Origin: an uncultured Roseicyclus sp.
GTDB taxonomy: Bacteria > Pseudomonadota > Alphaproteobacteria > Rhodobacterales > Rhodobacteraceae
Length of the DNA: 64,000 nt
Direction of reading: 5' to 3'
NCBI GenBank assembly: GCA_947489665.1
Contig: CANLEH010000003.1
Coordinates: 124,001 to 188,000 of the forward strand
Shown here: positions 48,836 through 58,865 of the stretch, piece after piece
Layout of the letters: each line of letters opens with the position of its first letter
Numbering within the stretch: the stretch's first letter is position 1
The notes under the pieces: model-generated
What the model was told of the DNA's origin: nothing
The model's database searches: none
Seen by the model: only the letters and a program-made list of their open reading frames with translations
Made by a program: the position numbers and the translations under genes

Positions 48836-48867
48836 CAAAAAGCCCCCGACCGCAAGCGGTGGGGGCT
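48836..48867 (-). terminator. Intrinsic terminator of the dnaK-dnaJ operon
   Basis: Read on the minus strand after dnaJ, AGCCCCC/ACCGC pairs with GCGGT/GGGGGCT (one bulged base) and is followed by TTTTT (48837-48841). The stem of 12 bp with a 2-nt loop and U-tract is a classic Rho-independent terminator. Confidence 0.9.
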
Positions 48868-48909
48868 TGTCAATGCGTGCCGGGTCCCGGGTCAGGGCCC
48901 GGTCTACGG

Positions 48910-50064
48910 TCAGTCCTTGATCGAGTCCCAGAAGGTTTTGACCTTGTCGAAGAAACCCGATGCATTCGGGTTGTTCGATTTAGCGAGGCTTTCGTCGAGC
49001 TGTTTGAGCAGATCTCTTTGCTCACTGGTGAGGTTTACCGGCGTTTCGATCTGCAACTCAATATACATGTCGCCTACGCCCGGGCCGCGCAGAGCAGGCA
49101 TGCCTTTGCTGCGCAAACGCATCTGACGCCCGGATTGGGACCCTTCGGGAACCTTCACGCGGGACCGGCCACCGTCAATTGTGGGCACCTCGATCTCACC
49201 ACCCAAAGCTGCGGAGACCATGGAGACCGGGACGCGGCAGAACAGATCCATCCCGTCGCGCTGGAAGAGCGGGTGATCGGCCACCTCGACAAAGATGTAG
49301 AGGTCGCCTTGCGGACCGCCGCGTAGACCGGCTTCACCTTCGCCGGACAGGCGTATGCGGGTGCCGGTTTCAACACCGGCGGGGATGTTCACGCTTAGCG
49401 CACGTTCTTTCTCGGTCCGACCCGCGCCGCCGCAGGTGCGGCAGGGGTTTTTCACGATCTGGCCCATGCCGGAGCATGTCGGACAGGTGCGTTCAACCGT
49501 GAAGAAGCCTTGCTGCGCGCGAACCTTTCCCATGCCGGAACATGTCGGACAGGTTGTGGGCTCGGCCCCAGCCTCGGACCCCGTGCCATCGCAGCTGTCG
49601 CAGGCGACTGAGGCGGGAACGGTGATCTGTTTGGTGAGGCCTGAATGCGCCTCTTCCAGCGAGATTTTCAGGTTGTAGCGCAGATCGGACCCGCGCGAGG
49701 CGCGGTTGCGGCCAGCGCCAGGGCGTCCGCGTTGGCCGCCCATGAAATCGCCGAACAGATCTTCGAACACGTCCGAGAAGGCAGAGGCGAAATCGCCCTG
49801 CCCGCCTGCATTGGCACGAGGCCCGCCCCCCATGCCACCATCAAAGGCCGCGTGACCAAACCGGTCGTAGGCGGCTTTCTTGTCCGCGTCTTTCAGGACG
49901 TCATAGGCTTCGTTCGCTTCTTTGAACTGAGCTTCTGCGTCGGGATTATCGGCGTTGCGGTCGGGGTGAAGCTCTTTCGCTTTTTTGCGATAGGCTTTCT
50001 TGATCTCGTCCGCGCCGGCGCCTTTGGCGACGCCAAGCACTTCGTAATAATCGCGTTTTGCCAT
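48910..50064 (-). CDS. dnaJ: Molecular chaperone DnaJ
   Basis: This 384-aa J-domain cochaperone has HPD in [17 protein letters not shown], a Gly/Phe-rich segment, and four zinc-binding CxxCxGxG repeats ([32 protein letters not shown]). The C-terminal substrate domains follow. It is 71 bp downstream of dnaK and ends before a strong terminator. Confidence 0.97.
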   Translation of the reverse strand: MAKRDYYEVLGVAKGAGADEIKKAYRKKAKELHPDRNADNPDAEAQFKEANEAYDVLKDADKKAAYDRFGHAAFDGGMGGGPRANAGGQGDFASAFSDVFEDLFGDFMGGQRGRPGAGRNRASRGSDLRYNLKISLEEAHSGLTKQITVPASVACDSCDGTGSEAGAEPTTCPTCSGMGKVRAQQGFFTVERTCPTCSGMGQIVKNPCRTCGGAGRTEKERALSVNIPAGVETGTRIRLSGEGEAGLRGGPQGDLYIFVEVADHPLFQRDGMDLFCRVPVSMVSAALGGEIEVPTIDGGRSRVKVPEGSQSGRQMRLRSKGMPALRGPGVGDMYIELQIETPVNLTSEQRDLLKQLDESLAKSNNPNASGFFDKVKTFWDSIKD

Positions 50065-50135
50065 GAGTTTCCCTTTCGGAAATACATGGGCCGGCCGGGG
50101 ACATCCCCAGCCGGCCGCATGGGGTCAAATCGCGA

Positions 50136-52061
50136 TCAGCCGCGGTTGCGGTCGTCGTCGTTCAGATCTTCGAAGTCAGCATCGACGATGTCTTCATCGA
50201 CACCGCGCTGCTCGTCTTCATCCTCGGCCTCGTCGGAGGACGCTTCCGCTTTCTCCTGCTCGGCCTTGTAGATGGCTTCGCCCAGACGCATCGCCGCTTC
50301 GGTCACGTTCTGGATGCCGCCTTTGATCTTGGCCGCATCCTCAGAGTCGAGAGTTTCTTTCAGAGCGTTGATCGCCAGCTCGATCGCTTCGATTGTCGAG
50401 GCGTCGACCTTATCACCATGCTCTTCCATCGACTTTTCGGTGCCGTGGATCAGGCTTTCGGCCTGGTTCAGCGTTTCCACCAGATCGCGGCGATCCTTGT
50501 CGGCCTCGGCATTTTCCTCGGCTTCGCGGACCATGTTTTCGATGTCCTCATCGCTGAGACCACCGGAGGCCTGGATCGTGATCTGCTGTTCTTTGCCGGT
50601 GCCCTTGTCCTTGGCGCCGACCGACACGATGCCGTTGGCGTCGATGTCGAAGGTCACTTCGATCTGCGGCACGCCGCGCGGGGCAGGCGGGATATTTTCA
50701 AGGTTGAACTGGCCGAGCATCTTGTTGTCTGCGGCCATCTCACGCTCACCCTGGAACACGCGGATCGTCACGGCGTTCTGATTGTCTTCCGCGGTCGAGA
50801 AGATCTGCGACTTCTTGGTCGGGATCGTCGTGTTGCGGTCGATGAGGCGGGTGAAAACACCACCAAGGGTTTCGATCCCCAGCGACAGGGGCGTCACGTC
50901 GAGCAGGACCACGTCCTTCACGTCACCTTGCAGAACACCGGCCTGAACGGCGGCGCCCATGGCAACGACTTCGTCGGGGTTCACACCCTTATGGGGTTCC
51001 TTGCCGAAGAAGTTGGTCACTTCCTCGATCACCTTGGGCATACGGGTCATGCCGCCAACGAGGACGACTTCGTCGATCTCACCTTTGGACAGGCCCGCAT
51101 CCTTAAGCGCTGCGGCGCAGGGCTTGAGGGATGCCTTGATCAGGTCCGACACAAGGCTTTCCAGCTTGGCGCGGGTCAGCTTCATGACCATGTGAAGCGG
51201 CTGGCCGTTGGAGCCCATGGAGATGAACGGTTGGTTGATCTCGGTCTGGGTCGAGGACGACAGTTCGATCTTCGCCTTTTCCGCCGCTTCCTTCAGGCGC
51301 TGGAGCGCCATCTTGTCTTGCGTCAGGTCGGTGCCGTGTTCCTTTTTGAACTCATCCGCGAGGTAGTTGACGATGCGCATGTCGAAATCTTCGCCGCCGA
51401 GGAACGTATCGCCGTTGGTGGATTTCACTTCAAAGAGGCCATCGTCGATTTCCAGGATGGTCACGTCGAACGTACCGCCACCAAGGTCATAGACGGCGAT
51501 GGTTTTGGTTTCCTGTTTGTCGAGGCCATAGGCGAGCGCAGCGGCTGTCGGTTCGTTGATGATCCGCAGCACTTCAAGGCCCGCGATCTTGCCCGCGTCT
51601 TTCGTGGCCTGACGCTGGGCGTCATTGAAGTAGGCGGGGACGGTGATGACCGCTTGGGTCACGTCTTCGCCGAGATAGCTTTCCGCCGTCTCTTTCATCT
51701 TTTGCAGGATAAAGGCCGAGATTTGGGAGGGGCTGTATTTGTCGCCCTTCGCCTCAACCCAGGCGTCGCCATTGCCGCCGTCGACAACGTTGAACGGCAG
51801 GTTCTTTTTGTCCTTTTCCAGATGTTCATCATCAATCCGGCGACCGATCAGGCGCTTGACGCCGAAGATGGTGTTTTCCGGGTTGGTGACGGCCTGGCGC
51901 TTGGCGGCTTGGCCGGCGAGGCGTTCGTCATCCGTGAAGGCAACGATAGAGGGCGTGGTGCGTGCGCCTTCGGAATTTTCAATCACGCGCGGCTGCGAGC
52001 CGTCCATAATTGCCACGCAGGAGTTGGTTGTACCGAGGTCGATACCGATAACTTTGGCCAT
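50136..52061 (-). CDS. dnaK: Molecular chaperone DnaK (Hsp70)
   Basis: This 641-aa ATPase chaperone begins [33 protein letters not shown], the linker [13 protein letters not shown] and an acidic C-terminal tail ([20 protein letters not shown]) are all present. It is preceded by a heat-shock-type promoter and followed by dnaJ. Alphaproteobacterial order dnaK-dnaJ is kept, with grpE elsewhere. Confidence 0.98.
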   Translation of the reverse strand: MAKVIGIDLGTTNSCVAIMDGSQPRVIENSEGARTTPSIVAFTDDERLAGQAAKRQAVTNPENTIFGVKRLIGRRIDDEHLEKDKKNLPFNVVDGGNGDAWVEAKGDKYSPSQISAFILQKMKETAESYLGEDVTQAVITVPAYFNDAQRQATKDAGKIAGLEVLRIINEPTAAALAYGLDKQETKTIAVYDLGGGTFDVTILEIDDGLFEVKSTNGDTFLGGEDFDMRIVNYLADEFKKEHGTDLTQDKMALQRLKEAAEKAKIELSSSTQTEINQPFISMGSNGQPLHMVMKLTRAKLESLVSDLIKASLKPCAAALKDAGLSKGEIDEVVLVGGMTRMPKVIEEVTNFFGKEPHKGVNPDEVVAMGAAVQAGVLQGDVKDVVLLDVTPLSLGIETLGGVFTRLIDRNTTIPTKKSQIFSTAEDNQNAVTIRVFQGEREMAADNKMLGQFNLENIPPAPRGVPQIEVTFDIDANGIVSVGAKDKGTGKEQQITIQASGGLSDEDIENMVREAEENAEADKDRRDLVETLNQAESLIHGTEKSMEEHGDKVDASTIEAIELAINALKETLDSEDAAKIKGGIQNVTEAAMRLGEAIYKAEQEKAEASSDEAEDEDEQRGVDEDIVDADFEDLNDDDRNRG

Positions 52062-52175
52062 GTGTCATGTCCCTTTCTTAAAGCGAACAGGCGGGAGCGG
52101 GTCCGACCCTGCGGCCCCCGTGCCGCCATTGCCAATGACTAGAGTGAGCACCAGAGTGCCCGTGTGAGTTCGGGG

Positions 52176-52207
52176 GGTATATAAGTAGCGGGTTTTGGGG
52201 CTGCAAG
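52176..52207 (-). promoter_or_regulatory. RpoH (sigma-32) type promoter of dnaK
   Basis: On the minus strand, CTTGCAG (52201-52207) and CTTATATACC (52176-52185) are 15 bp apart. This resembles alphaproteobacterial RpoH promoters (CTTGAA, then CTATAT-like). It lies about 115 bp before the dnaK ATG and no other gene uses it. Confidence 0.6.
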
Positions 52208-52251
52208 CGGTCCGGTTCGCATGAATCGGAGGGAATCGCGGGGAAATTGCG

Positions 52252-52851
52252 ATGATTGTCGATGTTGGCGGGATTAAGGTGCATCAGGGGGCGCTGGATG
52301 CAGGGCAGCAGGCCGAGTTGGTCGAGCAGGTTCGCCGCGTTGTGCGTGCAGCCCCGCTGTTTCGACCCGAGACCAAACGGGGTGGCAAGATGTCGGTTCG
52401 GATGACCTCGGCTGGGCGGTACGGCTGGATTTCGGACAGGGCCGGATACCGGTACGAGCGCACGCACCCCGATGGGCCGGAATGGCCGCCGATCCCGGCG
52501 ATTGCCAAAGATATCTGGCGGGATGTGTCGGGGGTGTCGTGCGACCCGCAATCCTGTTTGATCAACTTCTATGATGCCGATGCAAAGATGGGCATGCATC
52601 AGGATCGTGACGAGGCGAATTTCGAGATGCCGGTTGTCTCGATCTCCCTTGGCGATGATGCCTTGTTCCGCGTGGGCGGGCCTGAGCGCGGCGGCAAAAC
52701 GCAGTCGATCTGGTTGAGCTCGGGCGACGTTGCCGTGATGGGTGGAGAGGCGCGGCTGAACTACCACGGGATTGATCGGCTGCGGACGGGGTCATCGACG
52801 CTGTTGCCGCATGGTGGGCGGATTAATCTGACGCTGCGGGTCGTAGATTAG
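52252..52851 (+). CDS. alkB: AlkB-like alpha-ketoglutarate-dependent dioxygenase
   Basis: This 199-aa protein fits the AlkB family of Fe(II)/2-oxoglutarate enzymes that remove alkyl groups from DNA or RNA. The iron ligands are His and Asp in MGMHQDRDE and the distal His in LNYHGIDR; the 2-oxoglutarate arginine is in GGRINLTLRVVD, and the family SCLINFYDADAKMG precedes them. It is divergent from dnaK. Whether it repairs DNA or acts on another nucleic acid cannot be told. Confidence 0.92.
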   Translation: MIVDVGGIKVHQGALDAGQQAELVEQVRRVVRAAPLFRPETKRGGKMSVRMTSAGRYGWISDRAGYRYERTHPDGPEWPPIPAIAKDIWRDVSGVSCDPQSCLINFYDADAKMGMHQDRDEANFEMPVVSISLGDDALFRVGGPERGGKTQSIWLSSGDVAVMGGEARLNYHGIDRLRTGSSTLLPHGGRINLTLRVVD

Positions 52852-52854
52852 TGC

Positions 52855-53679
52855 CTATCGTTTTGCACCCCAGCTCGCCGAGGCGTGCTGGCGTGTATAA
52901 TGCTCAAGCATCATTCCGATCAGCAGGAAGACCAGCGAAATGTAGAACGGGTATTCCCAATTCGTGTTGTGCGGGATGTAGTTTACGAAGATGTGCCCGC
53001 GGGCCTGATCAATGATGTGGAACAGCGGGTTCCACGTGAAGACCGGCAGCATCATCGCAGGCATGGCATTGGCCACAAACATCTTGCCTGAAAAGATCAT
53101 ATTCGCGCGGATATAGACCATCGACAGAATGCTAACGACATCCGGAAACCAGATCTTTAGCCCCATGAAGATGATACCAAGCACCACGCCAGTGAACCAC
53201 GACAAGACGAACATGCCCAAGGCGCCGGGCCAGTAATGAATCTCAACCGGTTCGATCAACGTGTGGATCATCAAAAGAATGCAAAGCAGCGCCACGAATT
53301 GCGTATAGAGCACGGACAACGCCGATGACGTGATCGACACGAGCGTATTCATCGGCGCGTGCTGCATCATATCCGATGTTGGCCCTTCGGCCGACATGAC
53401 CTGCCGCAGCGTCTGAATATGGGTCAGGTAAATGAAGATGCCTGACATAAGATAGAGCAGGTAGTTCCCCCGGATCGCGATGGTGCGCCCGCCCAGCAAG
53501 CTGAACATGAAGTAGAAGGCTGCAATGAACATGAGGCTTTGAACAACCGACAGGGCAATCGCCAGGATGGCGTTGCCGTGGTTCTTGCGCACTTTCCGGA
53601 CGGATGCGTGAAACGTCACCTCAAAGAAATTGAGGATAAGGCCAAGCATGGACCTGGTGTTGCGCGTGCTTTCAAACAT
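52855..53679 (-). CDS. ABC-2 type polysaccharide export permease
   Basis: This 274-aa membrane protein has six hydrophobic helices and the ABC-2 fold used by capsule and O-antigen exporters (KpsM/RkpT/Wzm type). Late aromatic segments such as FTWNPLFHIIDQARG are typical of this group. The ATG at 53679 (MFESTRNTRS) was preferred to one at 53757. No ATPase partner (KpsT/Wzt) lies next to it in this window. It is divergent from cysQ and probably exports a glycan made by the genes to the right. Confidence 0.88.
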   Translation of the reverse strand: MFESTRNTRSMLGLILNFFEVTFHASVRKVRKNHGNAILAIALSVVQSLMFIAAFYFMFSLLGGRTIAIRGNYLLYLMSGIFIYLTHIQTLRQVMSAEGPTSDMMQHAPMNTLVSITSSALSVLYTQFVALLCILLMIHTLIEPVEIHYWPGALGMFVLSWFTGVVLGIIFMGLKIWFPDVVSILSMVYIRANMIFSGKMFVANAMPAMMLPVFTWNPLFHIIDQARGHIFVNYIPHNTNWEYPFYISLVFLLIGMMLEHYTRQHASASWGAKR

Positions 53680-53815
53680 CTGTGGTCCTTGCCTGCCGAT
53701 AGGGGTCCGGATTGTTCTATCGTTCGCGCCGCCAAAGGCGATGCTTGCCGTTCCCACCTGTGCAGACGATAACGCAGGAGGTGTTAATTTTCAATTCAAC
53801 CGCAAGTGAGGCGTG

Positions 53816-54613
53816 ATGGATCACCAGAAACTTGTTGCCGTGATGCGCGCCGCCGCGTTGGAAGCGGGCGATGTGATCATGCAGGTCTATGAGGCCGATG
53901 ATTTCGATGTGAAGGTTAAATCCGACGACAGCCCTGTGACAGAAGCGGACGAAAAGGCGGATGCCGTAATCTCCCGCCATTTGCGGGCCGCCTTTCCGGG
54001 CGTGGCTTTGGTGACGGAAGAACAGGCCGATAGTCACGATCTGAGTGCCGCGCAGTTTCTGATCGTCGATCCGCTGGATGGCACCAAAGAGTTCATCAAG
54101 CGACGTGGCGATTTCACAGTGAACATTGCATTGGTCGAAAATGGCGTGCCTGTGCGCGGGATCGTCTATGCCCCCGCCAAGGGTCGCCTTTTCTACACGG
54201 ATGCGAATGGCGTAAGCGTTGAGGAGCAGGGCCCTTTCGACCCTAACGCGCCGGGTGGGGTCAAAAAGATAGCTGTTGCCGACCCGGATAACGGGGCGCT
54301 GCGCGTGGTTGCATCGAAATCGCACCGAGATCAGGCGACGGATGATTACATCAACAAATACGCCCATGCAGATATGAAATCTGCGGGCTCTTCGTTGAAG
54401 TTCTGTCTCGTGGCGACGGGCGAGGCTGACATCTATCCTCGGCTGGGCCGGACCATGGAATGGGATACGGCGGCGGGGGATGCGGTGCTGCGTGGGGCCG
54501 GTGGCAAGATGGTTCGGTTCGAGGATCACGCGACGTTTGATTATGGCAAGGACGGCTTCGCCAATGGCTTCTTCATCGCCTATGCGCCGGGTGTGGAGTT
54601 GAAGCAGCCGTGA
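53816..54613 (+). CDS. cysQ: 3'(2'),5'-bisphosphate nucleotidase CysQ
   Basis: This 265-aa inositol-monophosphatase-fold enzyme removes the 3' phosphate of PAP, the by-product of PAPS-using sulfotransferases. Metal-site motifs are visible: DDSPVTEADEKAD, VTEEQ, and DPLDGTKEFIKRRGDF, with TMEWDTAAGDAVL near the end. The ATG at 53816 is one codon after a GTG. It leads the plus-strand glycan cluster that ends with a sulfotransferase, which gives PAP removal a local reason. Confidence 0.93.
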   Translation: MDHQKLVAVMRAAALEAGDVIMQVYEADDFDVKVKSDDSPVTEADEKADAVISRHLRAAFPGVALVTEEQADSHDLSAAQFLIVDPLDGTKEFIKRRGDFTVNIALVENGVPVRGIVYAPAKGRLFYTDANGVSVEEQGPFDPNAPGGVKKIAVADPDNGALRVVASKSHRDQATDDYINKYAHADMKSAGSSLKFCLVATGEADIYPRLGRTMEWDTAAGDAVLRGAGGKMVRFEDHATFDYGKDGFANGFFIAYAPGVELKQP

Positions 54614-55407
54614 CCGTCGCCTGCGTAATCCCGGCACGCTATGCCTCCACTCGCTATCCCGGCAAACCGCTGGCAATGTTGCGCGGGGCGACGGGTGAGG
54701 CGCGAAGCCTGATCGAACGCTCCTGGCGCGCGGCGCAGGGAGTGGCGGGGCTGGATGCGGTTTACGTGGCCACGGATGATGCGCGGATCGCGGATGCGGC
54801 ACGTGCGTTTGGGGCTGATGTCTTGATGACCTCATCCGAGGCACGCAACGGGACAGAGCGCTGCGCCGAGGCGCTGGAGATTTTGGGCGACGTGGAGATG
54901 GTGGTGAACCTGCAAGGCGATGCACCTCTGACCCCGCATTGGTTTCTGGAAGAATTGATTGCGGGATTGCGGGCGGACAGTCAGGCCTCTTTGGCAACAC
55001 CGATCCTGCGCTGCGATGGAGAGACGTTGGCAGCGTTGAAAGCGGATCGCGCCGCCGGGCGTGTCGGCGGGACGACAGCGGTAGCCGACAGCAAGCGACG
55101 CGCGCTCTACTTTTCCAAGGAAGTCGTGCCGTTCACGGCGGAGGATTATGCGCCCGCCGCGGATACGCCGGTGTTCCACCATGTCGGCGTCTACGCGTAC
55201 CGGCCTTGGGCTTTGAGGGCTTACCCACATTGGCCGATTGGCCCGTTAGAGACGCTTGAGGGTTTGGAGCAGCTGCGATTCCTGGAGGCCGGGCATCCGG
55301 TTTTGTGCGTTGAAGTCGAAGCGCGTGGGTCCAAATTCTGGGAGCTGAACAATCCCGAGGACATCCCCCGGATCGAGGCGATGATGGCCGAGATGGGGAC
55401 GGTGTGA
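54610..55407 (+). CDS. kdsB: 3-deoxy-manno-octulosonate cytidylyltransferase
   Basis: This 265-aa enzyme activates Kdo as CMP-Kdo. The nucleotide-binding start ACVIPARYASTRYPGKPLA and NLQGDAPLTP fit KdsB/KpsU; HHVGVYAYRPWAL follows. The start is GTG at 54610, overlapping the cysQ TGA. Its place in a capsule-like cluster suggests it may serve an exported glycan besides, or instead of, lipid A. Confidence 0.93.
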   Translation: MTVACVIPARYASTRYPGKPLAMLRGATGEARSLIERSWRAAQGVAGLDAVYVATDDARIADAARAFGADVLMTSSEARNGTERCAEALEILGDVEMVVNLQGDAPLTPHWFLEELIAGLRADSQASLATPILRCDGETLAALKADRAAGRVGGTTAVADSKRRALYFSKEVVPFTAEDYAPAADTPVFHHVGVYAYRPWALRAYPHWPIGPLETLEGLEQLRFLEAGHPVLCVEVEARGSKFWELNNPEDIPRIEAMMAEMGTV

Positions 55408-56627
55408 CGCCCGCCGACCTGAGCGTAGTTGTTGTCAGCGCCGGGCGGCCGGAGGCTTTGCATCGATGTCTGCTTGGGTTGAGCCAGTTACGCCATGCCG
55501 GGTGCGAGGTGGTTGTTGTGGCTGATGGGGCCGGGCAGCAGGCGGTCAGAGGCTTCGCCGATCGCATCAAGCTGCTGTCCCAGGATGTCCCGAACATCTC
55601 AGCCGCGCGGAACGCGGGGATCGAGGCCGCCGCTGCGGGGATCATTGCGTTTATTGATGACGATGCGGTGCCGGAGCCGACATGGGCCGATGCGCTTCTG
55701 GAGGCCTTTGTCGACCCGGATCTTGCAGCCGCAACGGGACCAGTTCTGGGGCGCAACGGGATTTCCATGCAATGGGGCCCGATGGTAGTGAACGGGCTGG
55801 GGCAAGATCTGGAAACCGGGCCTGACGGGCCGTTTAGGGACGGTTTTGTGCGGAAATTACAGGGCACAAACATGGCCTTTCGCCGCGATGTGTTCGAAAG
55901 CCTCGGCGGCTTTGATGAAGCGATGCACTTCTACCTCGACGACACGGACATGGCCGTGCGTGTCGGGCGTGCAGGGCTGCGGACGGAATGGGTCGCAGGT
56001 GCGGTGGTGCATCATGGCTATCAGGCCAGTGCGCGGCGGACAGATGATCGGGTTCCGCTGAGCTTGTTTGATATTGGGGCATCGACCAGCGTGTTTTTGG
56101 CAAAACATGGCCGTGGCGGCGATGTGACGGCTGCCGTTCGCGATATGGAGGCGGCGCAGAGTAGTCGCCTGTTGGCACTGGCCCGGCGAAAGAAGCTGGA
56201 CGCGGCCAAAATGCGCGGCTTGATGGAGGGTCTGCGTGACGGCCTTGCCGAAGGGAGGGCGCGTTCAAGTGAGGTTCCGACGCTTGGCCAACCGTCGCAA
56301 GATTTTCTGCCCTTTGTTGACGTTGATCCGCCAACGCCCGTCGTCTTATCCGGCCGGCCCTTTCAACGTATGGCGCTGCATCGGGAGGCGGCGCGTCTCG
56401 TGAACGATGGCCAGCCCGTGAGCCTGTTCATTTTTGAGCCGACCCCCAGAAAGCACAAAACGCAATTCACCAATGGCGGTTGGTGGGAGCAATATGGCGG
56501 GCTTTTTGGCCCAGCTGACCGCCGTGAACCCCGGTTTCAGATGCATTCCTTCCGGGCGCGCCTGGCCCGCGAAGTCCGTCGCATTTCTGCCACGCGCGGT
56601 ATACAGGTCGGGGGGGACACGAATTGA
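55404..56627 (+). CDS. Glycosyltransferase family 2
   Basis: This 407-aa enzyme has an N-terminal GT-A domain (residues 1-230): LSVVVVSAGRPEALHR, SAARNAGIEAA, the DXD-like IAFIDDDAVPEPTWADAL, and the acidic DDTDMAVRVGRAGL near the catalytic base. The last ~170 residues are unassigned and end in a basic segment. Start GTG at 55404 overlaps kdsB. It probably adds a sugar to the local polysaccharide; donor and acceptor are unknown. Confidence 0.85.
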   Translation: MTPADLSVVVVSAGRPEALHRCLLGLSQLRHAGCEVVVVADGAGQQAVRGFADRIKLLSQDVPNISAARNAGIEAAAAGIIAFIDDDAVPEPTWADALLEAFVDPDLAAATGPVLGRNGISMQWGPMVVNGLGQDLETGPDGPFRDGFVRKLQGTNMAFRRDVFESLGGFDEAMHFYLDDTDMAVRVGRAGLRTEWVAGAVVHHGYQASARRTDDRVPLSLFDIGASTSVFLAKHGRGGDVTAAVRDMEAAQSSRLLALARRKKLDAAKMRGLMEGLRDGLAEGRARSSEVPTLGQPSQDFLPFVDVDPPTPVVLSGRPFQRMALHREAARLVNDGQPVSLFIFEPTPRKHKTQFTNGGWWEQYGGLFGPADRREPRFQMHSFRARLAREVRRISATRGIQVGGDTN

Positions 56628-56722
56628 TGATTTCCCACTTCATGATCTTTCGTTAAGCTTTAATGCATAACAAGAAAGCTGCGCGCACCGTGAAAACCGG
56701 GCGACGCAAGAAGAGGCAAGGC

Positions 56723-57616
56723 ATGAAGAAGAAAGTAACCAAGGCGATCTTTCCGGTCGCGGGTCTTGGGACCCGTTTCCTTCCGGCTACCAAATCGATC
56801 CCGAAAGAGATCATGACATTGGTTGACCGCCCCCTGATCCAGTACGCCATCGACGAAGCGCGTGCGGCAGGTATTAAAGAGTTCATCTTCGTAACGAGTC
56901 GCGGCAAATCGGCGTTGGAAGATTATTTCGACCATTCGCCCGAGCTGGAAAACACCCTTCGCAAAAAGGGCAAGACTGACATGTTGGATCAGCTAAAAAG
57001 CACCAACATGGACAGCGGCGCAATCGCGTATATCCGCCAGCACAAGGCGCTTGGCCTGGGCCATGCCGTCTGGTGTGCGCGTCGCTTGCTGTCGAACGAA
57101 CCTTTTGCGGTCATCTTACCTGATGATGTGATCGCGGCTGAAACGCCGTGCCTGCAGCAGATGGTCGAAGCGCATGCGGAAATTGGTGGCAACATGGTCG
57201 CCGCGATGGAAGTGCCTGACGACAAAACCTCAGCCTACGGTGTTCTGGACATCAAGGAAGACATGGGCTCCGTCGTGTCGGTGAAGGGCATGGTTGAAAA
57301 GCCTGATGCGGACAAGGCGCCCTCAAACCTGGCTGTAATTGGCCGCTATATTCTGACGCCTGACGTTATGGGCCATTTGAACCGGATCAAGACCGGGGCT
57401 GGCGGCGAAGTGCAGCTGACGGATGCCATCGCGCAGGAAATCACCAGCGCCGACAACGTCTATGGCTTCCGGTTCAAGGGCCAGCGGTTTGATTGCGGAT
57501 CGAAAGCAGGTTTCCTGCAAGCGACCGTCGCCTTTGGCTTGGCCCGCGAAGATCTGCGGGACGAATTCCAGAGCTATCTGGGCGACATGATGTCGGTCCG
57601 GAGCGCGGCGCAATAG
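56723..57616 (+). CDS. galU: UTP-glucose-1-phosphate uridylyltransferase
   Basis: This 297-aa enzyme makes UDP-glucose. It starts MKKKVTKAIFPVAGLG (ATG 56723, with AAGAGG upstream; an earlier in-frame ATG at 56663 is unlikely). TRFLPATKSIPKEIM and FVTSRGKSALEDYFD are diagnostic, with VEKP later. UDP-glucose would feed the neighbouring glycosyltransferases. It is preceded by a 95-bp gap and followed closely by a GT4 gene. Confidence 0.96.
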   Translation: MKKKVTKAIFPVAGLGTRFLPATKSIPKEIMTLVDRPLIQYAIDEARAAGIKEFIFVTSRGKSALEDYFDHSPELENTLRKKGKTDMLDQLKSTNMDSGAIAYIRQHKALGLGHAVWCARRLLSNEPFAVILPDDVIAAETPCLQQMVEAHAEIGGNMVAAMEVPDDKTSAYGVLDIKEDMGSVVSVKGMVEKPDADKAPSNLAVIGRYILTPDVMGHLNRIKTGAGGEVQLTDAIAQEITSADNVYGFRFKGQRFDCGSKAGFLQATVAFGLAREDLRDEFQSYLGDMMSVRSAAQ

Positions 57617-57623
57617 CCTGAGC

Positions 57624-58865
57624 GTGGCAATGGGTGCGCTGTCCCAAATCCCGGCCCTCTGGCTGGACGTGACACGCACCCTGACGCGCCTTGGCAGACG
57701 GGCGCCAACGGGCATTGACCGGGTTGAACTGGAATACCTGAAAGCCTTTCTGGACGCCGGGTGTGACCGCTTCCTGTGCCGCACAACGCGTGGCTATCTG
57801 CTGTTGGACAAGGCGGGCGGGCGTTTGATGCTTGACCTGGCGCAGGGGCGTCAGGGCCTTGGCCGTGCCGATCTGCTGTCGCGCCTGACCTTTCGGGGAA
57901 GGCGATCGCGTCACATGGCAGAGGCGACGTTGCGCAGTGTTGCCATTGATAGATGCAGGCCAAAGGCGCTGCCGGCACTACTGGCCCGCGCCGCACCACA
58001 GGGCTGGACCTACGTGAATGTCGGCCATTCGAATTTGTCCGAGGCGACTTTGTCCGCATTCGGAGCGCGTGGGCGCAGTGTGGTCATGATCCATGACCTG
58101 ATCCCGATCACCCACCCCGATCTTGTGGCCGATGATCAGCCTGCGAATTTCGCGGGGCGCGTTGACCGGGTTCGCCGGTTCGCGAGCCATGTGATTGCGA
58201 ATTCTCATGCGACGGGCGAAGCGTTGGACCTGCATTGGCACGGCGCAAAAAGACGGCCTGAAACGGTCGTGGCCCATCTGGGCGTCCCGGTGTTGGAGCG
58301 TATCGCAGGTGACCGGGACCCGCTGCATTTCGTGATGTTGGGAACGATTGAGCCGCGGAAAAACCATGCGCTGATGCTGGATGCGTGGGACGCATTGGCA
58401 GAGGATGTGCCTGCGAGTGGCATGCCGCACCTCCATATCATTGGACATACAGGCTGGAAGGTAGAGGGGCTGATGGCGCGTTTGAACGCGCACCCGATGC
58501 TTGGCCAATCCATCCACGTGCACGGCCCGCTGCCAGACGCGGATGTGCGCAGGCACCTGTCGAAGGCGTCTGCGCTGCTCTTTCCGTCGATGACCGAGGG
58601 GTTCGGCCTTCCCCCGCTGGAGGCTGCCATAGTTGGGGCGACACCGATCTGTTCTGACCTGCCCGTGTTCCGGGAAACCCTTGGTGATTGTGCCGTTTAC
58701 GTAAACAATCCAACGGCGTATCAGTGGAAAGAAACGATTAAGCAACTCATTGATGGTAAAATCACACGGCCTGACCTGAACAAGGTCAGGTGCCCGACAT
58801 GGCAGGAGCATTTTGAGATCGTGGCAGACGCTGTCATCACAACGGATCACGCAGGGCGCCGATGA
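57624..58865 (+). CDS. Glycosyltransferase family 4
   Basis: This 413-aa GT-B enzyme has the family features MIHDLIPITHPD and LGTIEPRKNHALMLD. The C-terminal EX7E-type site is FPSMTEGFGLPPLEAAIVG. It begins ALWLDVTRTLTRLGRRAPTG, a start seen in many Roseobacter GT4 proteins. The start may be GTG at 57624 or ATG at 57630. It overlaps the next gene by 4 bp. Substrates are unknown. Confidence 0.87.
   Translation: MAMGALSQIPALWLDVTRTLTRLGRRAPTGIDRVELEYLKAFLDAGCDRFLCRTTRGYLLLDKAGGRLMLDLAQGRQGLGRADLLSRLTFRGRRSRHMAEATLRSVAIDRCRPKALPALLARAAPQGWTYVNVGHSNLSEATLSAFGARGRSVVMIHDLIPITHPDLVADDQPANFAGRVDRVRRFASHVIANSHATGEALDLHWHGAKRRPETVVAHLGVPVLERIAGDRDPLHFVMLGTIEPRKNHALMLDAWDALAEDVPASGMPHLHIIGHTGWKVEGLMARLNAHPMLGQSIHVHGPLPDADVRRHLSKASALLFPSMTEGFGLPPLEAAIVGATPICSDLPVFRETLGDCAVYVNNPTAYQWKETIKQLIDGKITRPDLNKVRCPTWQEHFEIVADAVITTDHAGRR

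Noticed and set aside
53029-53040. parS-like GTTCCACGTGAA in the permease gene
   Set aside because: It departs from the parS consensus at several positions and is explained by conserved permease residues (FTWNPLF); the two perfect sites near parAB differ clearly.
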